Shown: positions 35,001 through 42,973 of the stretch, one piece after another
Layout of the letters: every line of letters starts with the position of its first letter
Numbering within the stretch: position 1 is the stretch's first letter
From: Jiulongibacter sediminis
GTDB lineage: Bacteria; Bacteroidota; Bacteroidia; Cytophagales; Spirosomataceae
NCBI RefSeq assembly: GCF_001306455.1
Contig: NZ_LGTQ01000006.1
Span: forward strand, 248,001-312,000
Length of the DNA: 64,000 bases
Direction of reading: 5' to 3'
Made by a program: the position numbers and the translations under genes
Notes under the pieces: generated by a model
The model's input: only the letters and a program-made list of their open reading frames with translations
Databases searched by the model: none
Told to the model about the DNA's origin: nothing

Positions 35001-35861
35001 ATGGATCAGCAAAACCCTATTTTAGACAACCTGAAAAAAGACTGCCTGAATCATCTGGATGAAAATACCGGAAATTGGCTGGCATCTAAACTATCGGGAA
35101 ACCCCGAGCCCTCGGCATTTTATTTGACCTTCGGTCTTATTGGCCGCAAAGTTCCTTCAACTCAAGTGGACCTCAGCCCGGAAACACAAAATCTGTTTGA
35201 GGAGATTAACCCGGATTTTAAATCCGAGCCCTTTTCGCTAGACGAATATTGTCGCCTTCTTTTGCTGTTATCTGCGGAACCAGAGAGCAATCACACTCTG
35301 ATTTCAACGATGATCGGCTCAGCCGACCGTAAAGAACTGGTGACGATTTTTAAGTCTGTTCAGTACCTAAGCAATGCCGCCGATTTCAAAATGGAAATGA
35401 TTGACGGACTTCGGACCAACATGATTGATGTCTTTGATGCCATCTCTCGTTATCAGTCTTTTCCGTTCCGTTTCTTTCATCAGGACGCCTGGAATCAAAT
35501 GGTCCTTAAGGCCATTTTTATGGAACGACCATTGTATAAAATTCAGGGACTGGACAAGAATCGCAACCAAAAACTAACCGACACCCTGCACGATTTTGTG
35601 CACGAAAGGTGGTCTGCAGGTCGCAATGTTCATCCCGAATTATGGAGACTAATTCTTGGTTTTGAGAATGATCTTCTTGTCGCAGATATGGTTGGTTTAT
35701 CCGGAAGCGGATCTGAATTGGATCAATTGGCCGTTAGAAAAACTCTTTTCGGCTCTGAGCATTCAGCAGCGAAAAAGTGGTGCCGTGAAAATGAAGGACT
35801 CAAGCCCGAACAAAGTTGGTCTGAAATCGGCGAAATGCTGGAAGTCGCCCAATCAAATTAA
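35001..35861 (+). CDS. eboA: EboA family protein
   Basis: EboA, about 286 residues from ATG 35001 (a TTG at 34950 would add 17 residues; the ATG fits the promoter box better). No characterised enzyme domain is known for EboA. Family blocks are plain in the second half: GLRTNMIDVFDAISRY, the block AWNQMVLKAIFMERPLYKIQ near 172-191, GLDKNRNQKLTDTLHDFVHE, and RWSAGRNVHPELWRLI. The protein is helical and soluble, with no signal peptide. It is the first gene of a complete eboA-F cluster, 21 nt upstream of eboB. Confidence 0.93.
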   Translation: MDQQNPILDNLKKDCLNHLDENTGNWLASKLSGNPEPSAFYLTFGLIGRKVPSTQVDLSPETQNLFEEINPDFKSEPFSLDEYCRLLLLLSAEPESNHTLISTMIGSADRKELVTIFKSVQYLSNAADFKMEMIDGLRTNMIDVFDAISRYQSFPFRFFHQDAWNQMVLKAIFMERPLYKIQGLDKNRNQKLTDTLHDFVHERWSAGRNVHPELWRLILGFENDLLVADMVGLSGSGSELDQLAVRKTLFGSEHSAAKKWCRENEGLKPEQSWSEIGEMLEVAQSN

Positions 35862-35882
35862 GAAGAAAAAAACATCAAGAAT

Positions 35883-36788
35883 ATGAAATTTATCGATCCT
35901 CATGTACACATGACCTCACGTACTACAGACGATTACGAGGCCATGAGTAAAGCAGGAATTGTCGCCCTTATTGAACCGGCGTTCTGGCTGGGCCAACCCC
36001 GTACAGAAGTAGGCTCTTTCAAAGATTATTACAGCAGTATTGTGGGTTGGGAGCCTTTCCGCTCCTCGCAGTTTGGAATTAAACATTATTGCACCATTGG
36101 CCTGAACTCCAAAGAAGCCAATAATGTACCCCTTGCCGAAAAAGTAATGGAGCTGCTGCCACTTTATGCCCTTAAAGATAATGTAGTGGCCATTGGCGAA
36201 ATCGGTTATGATGATCAGACAGAAGCCGAAGATCGTTTCTTCAGAGCTCAGATAGAACTGGCAAAAGAAGTGGGGCTGCCTATCATGATTCATACCCCAC
36301 ACCGTGATAAAAAGAAAGGCACCCTAAAAAGCATGGATGTGCTGGAAGAGCATGGCATGGACCCTAAAATGGTGGTGATTGATCATAATAACGAGGAAAC
36401 CGCTAAGGAAGTGCTGGATCGTGGCTACTGGGCTGCTTTTACCATTTACCCCCGTACCAAAATGGGAAGTGAAAGAATGGTGGAAGTGGTAAAAACCTAT
36501 GGTTCGGAGAGAATTATAGTCGATAGCTCTGCAGACTGGGGCGTGAGTGATCCTCTGGCTGTACCAAAGACCGCTAAACTTATGCTGGAGAATGGGATCA
36601 GCAAGGAAGACGTTCACCTAACTACTTACAAAAATGCCCTTACCGCCTATAGTCAAAGTGGCAATATGAAAGAGTCTGATTGGGACAGCGGAGTTTCGTA
36701 TGACCAGTCGGTGCTTTATGGTGGCAACAGCGTACTAAGAGGACAAAACCCAAAAAAGGGCAGCTCCTCTGATTTCATCGAAAATTGA
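35883..36788 (+). CDS. eboB: EboB, TatD-family hydrolase
   Basis: A 301-residue TIM-barrel metal-dependent hydrolase. Metal-binding residues appear in order: DPHVHM (H7, H9) near the N-terminus, AIGEIGYDD (Glu) in the middle, MIHTPH (His, around 136-141), VIDHNN (His), and VDSSADWG (Asp) near the C-terminus. TatD relatives act as nucleases or phosphoesterases, but the substrate of the Ebo version is not known. It sits between eboA and eboC; the eboC start codon follows after one base, indicating tight cotranscription. Confidence 0.92.
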   Translation: MKFIDPHVHMTSRTTDDYEAMSKAGIVALIEPAFWLGQPRTEVGSFKDYYSSIVGWEPFRSSQFGIKHYCTIGLNSKEANNVPLAEKVMELLPLYALKDNVVAIGEIGYDDQTEAEDRFFRAQIELAKEVGLPIMIHTPHRDKKKGTLKSMDVLEEHGMDPKMVVIDHNNEETAKEVLDRGYWAAFTIYPRTKMGSERMVEVVKTYGSERIIVDSSADWGVSDPLAVPKTAKLMLENGISKEDVHLTTYKNALTAYSQSGNMKESDWDSGVSYDQSVLYGGNSVLRGQNPKKGSSSDFIEN

Positions 36789-36789
36789 C

Positions 36790-37683
36790 ATGGGAAAACT
36801 CTTCGGTTTTCTGAGGCTGATGAGGCCGGCCAACCTGGTGACCGCTCTGGCAGATATTGCCGCCGGTCTGGCGATTTCCGGTTTCTTAACTGTCGATTCC
36901 GATTCTCAAAACTGGCAGAAAGCCGCCTTTCTTTTTCTTTCGACCATCGGGTTATACGGAGGAGGTGTAGTATTGAATGACGTATTCGATGCACAACTGG
37001 ATGCCATAGAACGGCCAGAGCGTCCGATTCCTTCCGGAAAAATAAGCCTCACTGAGGGAGCTATACTCGGCAGCGGACTTTTACTTCTCGGAATTCTCAG
37101 TGCCCTGATAGCTGGGGTGACTTCATTTTGGATTGCTTTGGCCACGGCCCTTTTTGTGATTCTTTATGACAAATGGGCCAAACACAGCAGTGTTTTCGGA
37201 CCATTGACTATGGGCATATGCCGGGGACTCAACTTGCTGCTCGGGATGAGTCTTTTCTGGCCAGAGCTCACTACGCTTCAGGTCTCCATCAGTCTGATCC
37301 CTGTTTTCTTTATCGCGGCCATCACTTTGACCAGTCAAGGAGAGGTTCATGGAAGTAACAAGAAATCAATAGGCTTTGCCCTTACTATAGACAGCCTTAT
37401 TTTTATTGTATTGGTGGTGTTGTCTCACCTTAATTTTAAGTATTTGTGGTATAGCCTGCCCTTTATAGCGTTCTGGTATTTTTTAAACCTCAGAGCCAAA
37501 TCAAAGGCGATCAGAAATAATATCCCTGAAAACATCAAAACGGCGGTAAAGACCGGTGTAATATCCCTTATTCCTTTAAATGCAGCGTATACGGCAATCT
37601 TCGGAACATGGTACCATGCTCTTGCTGTTCTATGTCTGCTGCCGGTTTCTCTTTGGCTTGCCAAAAGGTTTGCCGTCACATAA
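36790..37683 (+). CDS. eboC: EboC, UbiA-family prenyltransferase-like membrane protein
   Basis: A 297-residue integral membrane protein with about eight to nine helices. The first aspartate-rich motif is intact: NDVFDAQLD at 63-71, which in UbiA enzymes binds Mg and the prenyl diphosphate. The second motif region has YDKWAKHSSVFGPLTMGICR, where EboC proteins also differ from canonical UbiA. Residues RPERPIPSGKIS (75-86) match the family. It would transfer a prenyl group to a small acceptor or help move a lipid-linked precursor; the substrate is not established. It follows eboB by one base. Confidence 0.92.
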   Translation: MGKLFGFLRLMRPANLVTALADIAAGLAISGFLTVDSDSQNWQKAAFLFLSTIGLYGGGVVLNDVFDAQLDAIERPERPIPSGKISLTEGAILGSGLLLLGILSALIAGVTSFWIALATALFVILYDKWAKHSSVFGPLTMGICRGLNLLLGMSLFWPELTTLQVSISLIPVFFIAAITLTSQGEVHGSNKKSIGFALTIDSLIFIVLVVLSHLNFKYLWYSLPFIAFWYFLNLRAKSKAIRNNIPENIKTAVKTGVISLIPLNAAYTAIFGTWYHALAVLCLLPVSLWLAKRFAVT

Positions 37684-37701
37684 ATTTGAATCTTTTGACT
37701 C

Positions 37702-38880
37702 ATGAATATTAAACAACGTTTTGAGGTTCCTTTTGAATACTCCATCGAATTTACGGAAGGGGTATTTGAACCTGAAAATACGCTTCTCTCAGACTTCATA
37801 GCCGGAGAGAAAGGACCCAGTCAGGTGAAAGTGGGGGTGATCATTGATCAGAGTGTGGCACAAAACCACCCAACCCTGATTTCTAAAATCGACGACTATT
37901 TTAAGGCAATTCCCGGGGTTTCACTTTCTCATGAGCCCGTGGTTATAACTGGTGGCGAGGAAGCCAAAAACAACCTTAACACCTTCAAAGAAGTTCTTGA
38001 TGTGATTGATCAGGGAAAAATAGATCGCCACTCCTACCTCATCGGAATCGGCGGTGGTGCCGTTTTAGATATGGTGGGTTTTGCGGCAGCTATCGGTCAC
38101 AGGGGTATCCGACATATTAGAATCCCTACTACTGTTCTTTCTCAAAACGACTCAGGTGTAGGGGTGAAAAACGGTATCAACTTCTTTGGCAAAAAAAACT
38201 TCTTGGGAGCGTTCACTCCGCCGGTTTTGGTCATCAATGATTTTCATTTTCTTACGACGCTCTCTGACCGTGACTGGCGATCTGGCATGTCGGAAGCCGT
38301 GAAGGTAGCTCTTATAAAAGACAAAACCTTTTTCAACTGGCTGGAAGAAAATGCCGAAAAGCTGGCTCATAGAGATCTGGAAGCCATGAAAGTGCTGGTT
38401 TTTGAATGTGCTCGTTTGCATGCCGATCATATTGTTGGCAATAATGACCCTTTCGAATCAGGCTCCTCCAGGCCGCTGGATTTTGGTCACTGGGCCGCTC
38501 ATAAAATGGAACAGCTTACGCAATTTGAAATCAAACACGGTGAAGCGGTGGCCATTGGTATCGCTTTTGATATTTATTACGGCGGCCTTGCAGAAATTAT
38601 GTCTTCTGACAGCAGTGAACGTGTAATTAATGTATTGCATAAATTAGGCTTTGATACTTATCACCCTGTGTTATTGAACGAAACACAATCTGCCATCAAT
38701 CCTGAGCTGATCAAAGGTTTGGAAGAATTCCGTGAGCACCTGGGTGGTGAACTTACCATTACTATGGTACCGGAAATCGGAACGAAAATAGACGTTCATC
38801 AAATGGACATAGACCTGCTCAATCAAGCGGCCCTAAACCTCAAAAAAACGATACGAAATCATGTTGCTGCAGAAGCATAA
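37702..38880 (+). CDS. eboD: EboD, sugar-phosphate-cyclase-like (dehydroquinate synthase family)
   Basis: A 392-residue NAD-dependent cyclase. GIGGGAVLDMVGFAAA (115-130) is the NAD region, and metal ligands appear as E198 (SEAVKVALIKD), H263 (DFGHWAAH) and H279 (KHGEAVAIG). The loop between them reads QNDSGVGVKNGINFFGKKNF (148-167), unlike the SSVGGKT of true dehydroquinate synthases and closer to secondary-metabolism cyclases. It therefore probably makes a cyclitol-like or related product and not shikimate precursor; the true substrate is unknown. It overlaps eboE by 20 nt. Confidence 0.9.
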   Translation: MNIKQRFEVPFEYSIEFTEGVFEPENTLLSDFIAGEKGPSQVKVGVIIDQSVAQNHPTLISKIDDYFKAIPGVSLSHEPVVITGGEEAKNNLNTFKEVLDVIDQGKIDRHSYLIGIGGGAVLDMVGFAAAIGHRGIRHIRIPTTVLSQNDSGVGVKNGINFFGKKNFLGAFTPPVLVINDFHFLTTLSDRDWRSGMSEAVKVALIKDKTFFNWLEENAEKLAHRDLEAMKVLVFECARLHADHIVGNNDPFESGSSRPLDFGHWAAHKMEQLTQFEIKHGEAVAIGIAFDIYYGGLAEIMSSDSSERVINVLHKLGFDTYHPVLLNETQSAINPELIKGLEEFREHLGGELTITMVPEIGTKIDVHQMDIDLLNQAALNLKKTIRNHVAAEA

Positions 38881-40078
38881 GGCTCATCTGACTTACTGTT
38901 CCAATATTCACCCCGGTGAGACCTGGAAAGATACTTTGGCAAACCTGGAGACCTACACCACTGAGGTAAGGGACAAAATGGGGGCAGAACGTTTTGGTAT
39001 CGGTCTCAGAATATCTGGTGAAGCCTCAAAAGGCCTGTTGGAGGGAAATGCACTGAAAGAATTTAAAACCTGGCTGGATGCCAAAGACTTTTATGTGTTT
39101 ACCATCAATGGGTTTCCTTATGGAAATTTTCATTCGCAAAGGGTCAAAGACCAAGTGCACAGCCCCGACTGGCTCAGTGAAGAACGCCTGGCGTACTCGA
39201 AACGCCTTTTCACCATTCTGAATACTTTGCTTCCAGAGGGTATGGATGGCGGAGTTTCCACCTCGCCGGTATCGTATCGTCATTGGTTTGAAAACCAAAC
39301 CGAACTAACTGAAGCCAAGAAGAAAGGGGCTGACCAAATCGCAGATCTGGCTCTCCATCTATACCGGATGAAGCAGGAATCCGGCAAAAGTTTGCATTTG
39401 GATATGGAACCTGAGCCGGACGGTATTTTGGAAACGGGTGAAGAGTTTATTCAATATTATAACGAATTCATTCTGCCAGCAGCTATAGAAAGAATTTCAA
39501 GGGAAGCAGGGCTTTCTGCCTCAGCCGCAGAGGCGGTAGTGCGTGAGCACATCCAGATCTGCTTTGATGTCTGTCATTTTGCCGTAGGCTTTGAAAATAT
39601 CGGTGAAGCTCTTCAAAATCTGAAAGAGCAAAAAATAAAGGTCGGCCGAATCCAGATCAGTGCGGCCTTAGGAACAGGACCCCTGAACACCTCTTCTGAA
39701 TTTAAGTTGATAGGCCAGGAGCTGGAAACCTTTGACGAGCCAGTTTATCTGCATCAGGCCGTTTGTAAAGATGAAAAAGGTGGATTGACACGCTTTAAAG
39801 ATTTAGGGCCCGCATTGGCGGTTTTTGAAAAAAACAAACCTGCTGAAATGCGGACGCACTTCCATGTCCCCATCTTTCTTGAAAACTATAAAACATTGGT
39901 CTCTACGCAAAAAGCCATTGTAGAAACCCTGAAACATTGGAAAAATGAACCCTTCACACCACACCTTGAGGTAGAAACTTACACCTGGGGTGTACTTCCA
40001 GAGGAAATGCAAACAGACATTGTAAGCTCAGTATGCCGTGAACTACAGTGGGTCATTGATACTTTAGATAGATTATGA
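38861..40078 (+). CDS. eboE: EboE, xylose-isomerase-like TIM barrel protein
   Basis: A 405-residue protein of the AP-endonuclease-2/xylose-isomerase-like fold. Family marks are AHLTYCSNIHPGETWKDTLA (8-27), then FTINGFPYGNFHSQRVKDQV (around 80-99), LHLDMEPEPDGILE (near 176-189) and ICFDVCHFAVGFEN (231-244), with metal-binding Glu, Asp and His positions. No signal peptide is present. The start overlaps the 3' end of eboD, implying translational coupling; the 3' end overlaps eboF by four bases. Its reaction is unknown; the fold suggests a sugar-like or cyclitol isomerase. Confidence 0.92.
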   Translation: MLLQKHKAHLTYCSNIHPGETWKDTLANLETYTTEVRDKMGAERFGIGLRISGEASKGLLEGNALKEFKTWLDAKDFYVFTINGFPYGNFHSQRVKDQVHSPDWLSEERLAYSKRLFTILNTLLPEGMDGGVSTSPVSYRHWFENQTELTEAKKKGADQIADLALHLYRMKQESGKSLHLDMEPEPDGILETGEEFIQYYNEFILPAAIERISREAGLSASAAEAVVREHIQICFDVCHFAVGFENIGEALQNLKEQKIKVGRIQISAALGTGPLNTSSEFKLIGQELETFDEPVYLHQAVCKDEKGGLTRFKDLGPALAVFEKNKPAEMRTHFHVPIFLENYKTLVSTQKAIVETLKHWKNEPFTPHLEVETYTWGVLPEEMQTDIVSSVCRELQWVIDTLDRL

Positions 40079-41439
40079 ACAGATTGGCCGTTATCGATAT
40101 CGTTGGGCTTTCAGAAAAGTTGATCGGGGAACATACGCCCTTTTTGAGCCAATGGTTAAAAGATAAACATCTCAGCCAGATAGAACCTGTGCTGCCTGCC
40201 GTCACCTGCTCAGCCCAAACCACCTATCTTACAGGAAAATGGCCTTCTGAGCACGGAATTGTAGGCAATGGTTGGTTTTTTAAGGATACTCAGGAGGTTT
40301 CTTTATGGAAACAATCCAACAAACTGGTGCAGGCGGAAAACGTCTGGGATATCGCCAGGAAAAAGAATCCGGAGTTTACTGTAGCCAATATGTTCTGGTG
40401 GTTTAATATGTATTCCACTGCCGATTATACCGTTACTCCACGCCCCCAATACAGAGCCGATGGCCAGAAAAAACCAGACTGCTACGCCAAACCGGCCGCA
40501 CTTCGTGATGAGCTGCAGCAGCAGTTAGGCACTTTCCCTTTGTTTGACTTCTGGGGGCCACGTACCACCATCAAATCCAGCAAATGGATAGCAGAAGCCT
40601 CGAAAGTGGTAGAGGAGAAATACAACCCTACTCTACTCCTGGTTTACCTGCCCCATCTGGATTATGTGCTGCAGAAGTTTGAGCAGGCCAACCCAAGTGT
40701 GGCTAAAGACCTTCAGGAAATAGATGAGCTTTGTAAAGATTTGATCAGCTACCTCGAAGGCCGGGGAATGGAGGTGATGGTCTTGTCAGAATATGGCATT
40801 TCAAAAGCTACGCAGCCGGTGCACCTCAACCGCCGCCTGAGAGAAAATGGGCTGATTCAGATTCGTGAAGAAAATGGACTGGAGCTGCTGGATGCCGGTG
40901 AGTCAAAAGCCTTTGCGGTGGCAGATCATCAGGTAGCTCATGTGTACATCAATGACCTATCTCAAAAAGAACAGGTAAAAAAAATACTAGAAGACACGCC
41001 GGGTGTAGAGCTGGTATTGGATGAAGAAGGAAAGAAAGAATATCATATTCAGCATGAGAGAGCAGGCGATTTAGTAGTGGTGGCAGCAGAAAACCATTGG
41101 TTTACCTATTACTACTGGCTTGACGACCAAAAGGCACCAGATTTTGCTCGAGTCGTGGATATTCATAAAAAGCCCGGGTATGACCCCGTAGAAATGTTTT
41201 TTGACCCAAAAAAGAAATTTGTTTTCCCTCGTCTGGCCTTTAAGCTTCTGAAGAAAAAACTGGGTTTCCGTACCCTGATGGATGTGATTCCGCTGGATGC
41301 CTCTCTGGTGAAAGGTTCACACGGTCGTGTCAATATTGACAATCAAGATAAACCCGTTCTGATCTCAAAAGAAGAAAAAGCAGCGTTGATTGACCCAACC
41401 CAAATTCAGGAACTGATTCTTCAGAAAATATTTGCCTGA
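40075..41439 (+). CDS. eboF: EboF, alkaline-phosphatase-superfamily phosphodiesterase
   Basis: A 454-residue protein of the nucleotide pyrophosphatase/phosphodiesterase branch. The catalytic Thr or Ser region is PAVTCSAQTTYLTGKWPSEH (41-60), and further metal-binding segments include LVYLPHLDYVLQKFE (Asp/His), VLSEYGIS (Glu at the usual Asp position) and KGSHGRVN near the C-terminus (His). No signal peptide. It may remove phosphate or nucleotide from a cluster intermediate. It closes the operon: a strong bidirectional terminator lies directly after the stop. Confidence 0.92.
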   Translation: MNRLAVIDIVGLSEKLIGEHTPFLSQWLKDKHLSQIEPVLPAVTCSAQTTYLTGKWPSEHGIVGNGWFFKDTQEVSLWKQSNKLVQAENVWDIARKKNPEFTVANMFWWFNMYSTADYTVTPRPQYRADGQKKPDCYAKPAALRDELQQQLGTFPLFDFWGPRTTIKSSKWIAEASKVVEEKYNPTLLLVYLPHLDYVLQKFEQANPSVAKDLQEIDELCKDLISYLEGRGMEVMVLSEYGISKATQPVHLNRRLRENGLIQIREENGLELLDAGESKAFAVADHQVAHVYINDLSQKEQVKKILEDTPGVELVLDEEGKKEYHIQHERAGDLVVVAAENHWFTYYYWLDDQKAPDFARVVDIHKKPGYDPVEMFFDPKKKFVFPRLAFKLLKKKLGFRTLMDVIPLDASLVKGSHGRVNIDNQDKPVLISKEEKAALIDPTQIQELILQKIFA

Positions 41440-41444
41440 TGAAA

Positions 41445-41472
41445 AAAGGCCGGGAGAAAATTCCCGGCCTTT
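41445..41472. terminator. Bidirectional terminator between eboF and the MFS gene
   Basis: A perfect 11-bp stem (AAAGGCCGGGA/TCCCGGCCTTT, arms 41445-41455 and 41462-41472) with a 6-nt loop, flanked by an A run before it and T-rich sequence after it. Confidence 0.88.
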
Positions 41473-41476
41473 CTCT

Positions 41477-42793
41477 TTATTTCCAGCTCTTAATCTTATA
41501 TCCGTACAAAGCGAAAAAGAGAATAATCACATAGCAGGGAATCAATATCCAGTATCCCGAAGTGGCCGCTGAAGCTGTTGCTTCCGTCAATTCAGTACCA
41601 GCAGAAACAAGTTTTTCTTTTCCCGCATCAACGAGCCTTCCATAGAGCGGAGGAATGATTGCCCCACCTGATATAGCCATAATCAACAAAGCCGAGGCGG
41701 TTTTGGTATGTTTTCCCAAACCATCTAATGTCAATGGCCAAACTGCGGGCCAAACCAAAGCATTGGCGATTCCGAGAGCTGCCACAAAAAGCACTGACGT
41801 AAAACCCGTAGTCATCAGAATACAAATGCTGAAAATAATACCCAATACTGCACTGATCTGAAGGGCGGTTTTCTGCTTCAGGTATTTCGGGATCAAAATA
41901 GCACCCAAGGCATACGTGGAAACCATTGCCATCAACGTATAGGTAGTAAAGAATTTAGACCGCTCACCAGAAAAACCCAGCGAAATACCATAGGAAATAA
42001 TGGTATCACCCGCGATAACCTCCGCACCCACGTATACAAAAAGAGTAAAAACACCGAGCCATAAGTGCGGGTATTGAAAAATCGTCTTCCCGGCTCCTCC
42101 GGTTGATGTTTCGTCGTCCGTTTCTTCGGCCTCTACATGAGGAAGAGGAGCTTTTCTGATTAGAATGCCGAGTAAAAAAAGAACACCCGCCATAACCAGA
42201 TATGGAACAAAAACGCTATTGGCCATTTGATCAAGAATGACCGATTTTTCACCAGTGGAAACTGTGGTTAGCTTTTCTTTGATTTCATCAATACCACTGA
42301 GCAACAAAGCTCCGAATATGAGCGAGCCCAAAGCTCCCGCAGTTTTGTTGGCAATCCCCATAATGGCGATTCGCTTAGCTCCACTTTCTATTGGGCCCAG
42401 AATGGTGATGTAAGGATTGGAAGCGGTTTGAAGCAGAGTCATACCTGTGCCCTGAATAAAAATACCAGCCAGAAACATCCAGTAGGTTCGGGCATTAGCT
42501 GCTGGTATAAAAATTAATGCCCCGACAGCCATGATAAACAGACCAATAGACATGCCCTTTCGGTAACCCGTTTTTCTCAATACCCAGGAGGCCGGTAAGC
42601 CCATCACTACAAAAGAGATATACGAGGCTGAAGCCACCAGATACGATTGGGCATCGGTGAGCTCATTTATGGTTTTCATGAAAGGAATAAGGGCTCCATT
42701 AATCCAGGTGACAAAACCGAAGATAAAGAAAAGGGCCGCGATAATACTGATGGCAACGAGGTTCGTTGACTTAGGGTTTTTAGCTTCTGCCAT
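41477..42793 (-). CDS. Sugar MFS transporter (FucP/GluP-type)
   Basis: About 438 residues, 12 membrane helices. The start MAEAKNPKSTNLVAISIIAA at 42793 is preferred over an upstream in-frame ATG. Family marks are FFIFGFVTWINGALIPFMK near 22-40, GTGMTLLQTASNPYITILGP, and the central cytoplasmic loop with acidic residues. FucP-like permeases take up L-fucose, L-rhamnose or hexoses by proton symport. It lies between the ebo operon and the sulfatase-rhamnosidase gene, so rhamnose or another deoxy-sugar from that enzyme is a reasonable guess. The assignment of the sugar is inference. Confidence 0.88.
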   Translation of the reverse strand: MAEAKNPKSTNLVAISIIAALFFIFGFVTWINGALIPFMKTINELTDAQSYLVASASYISFVVMGLPASWVLRKTGYRKGMSIGLFIMAVGALIFIPAANARTYWMFLAGIFIQGTGMTLLQTASNPYITILGPIESGAKRIAIMGIANKTAGALGSLIFGALLLSGIDEIKEKLTTVSTGEKSVILDQMANSVFVPYLVMAGVLFLLGILIRKAPLPHVEAEETDDETSTGGAGKTIFQYPHLWLGVFTLFVYVGAEVIAGDTIISYGISLGFSGERSKFFTTYTLMAMVSTYALGAILIPKYLKQKTALQISAVLGIIFSICILMTTGFTSVLFVAALGIANALVWPAVWPLTLDGLGKHTKTASALLIMAISGGAIIPPLYGRLVDAGKEKLVSAGTELTEATASAATSGYWILIPCYVIILFFALYGYKIKSWK

Positions 42794-42973
42794 AAGGGTT
42801 GATTTTAGAAGTGAGTACTTTTCTACTCGCAATTAAAGGATGATTGAGCAGGATGACTAATTTTTAAAATATTTTATTAATTGCGGGGCTTTAATTAAGC
42901 CCTGTAAAAAAGTCTCTGTTTATCCGTTAAACCCTTAAGATGAAAAAACGCCAGCTGCCTTTCTTGCGAGAAA

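Noticed and set aside
42870-42915. Hairpin GGGGCTTTAATTAAGCCC between the MFS and sulfatase genes, as a terminator
   Set aside because: Only six stem pairs and no U run on either strand.
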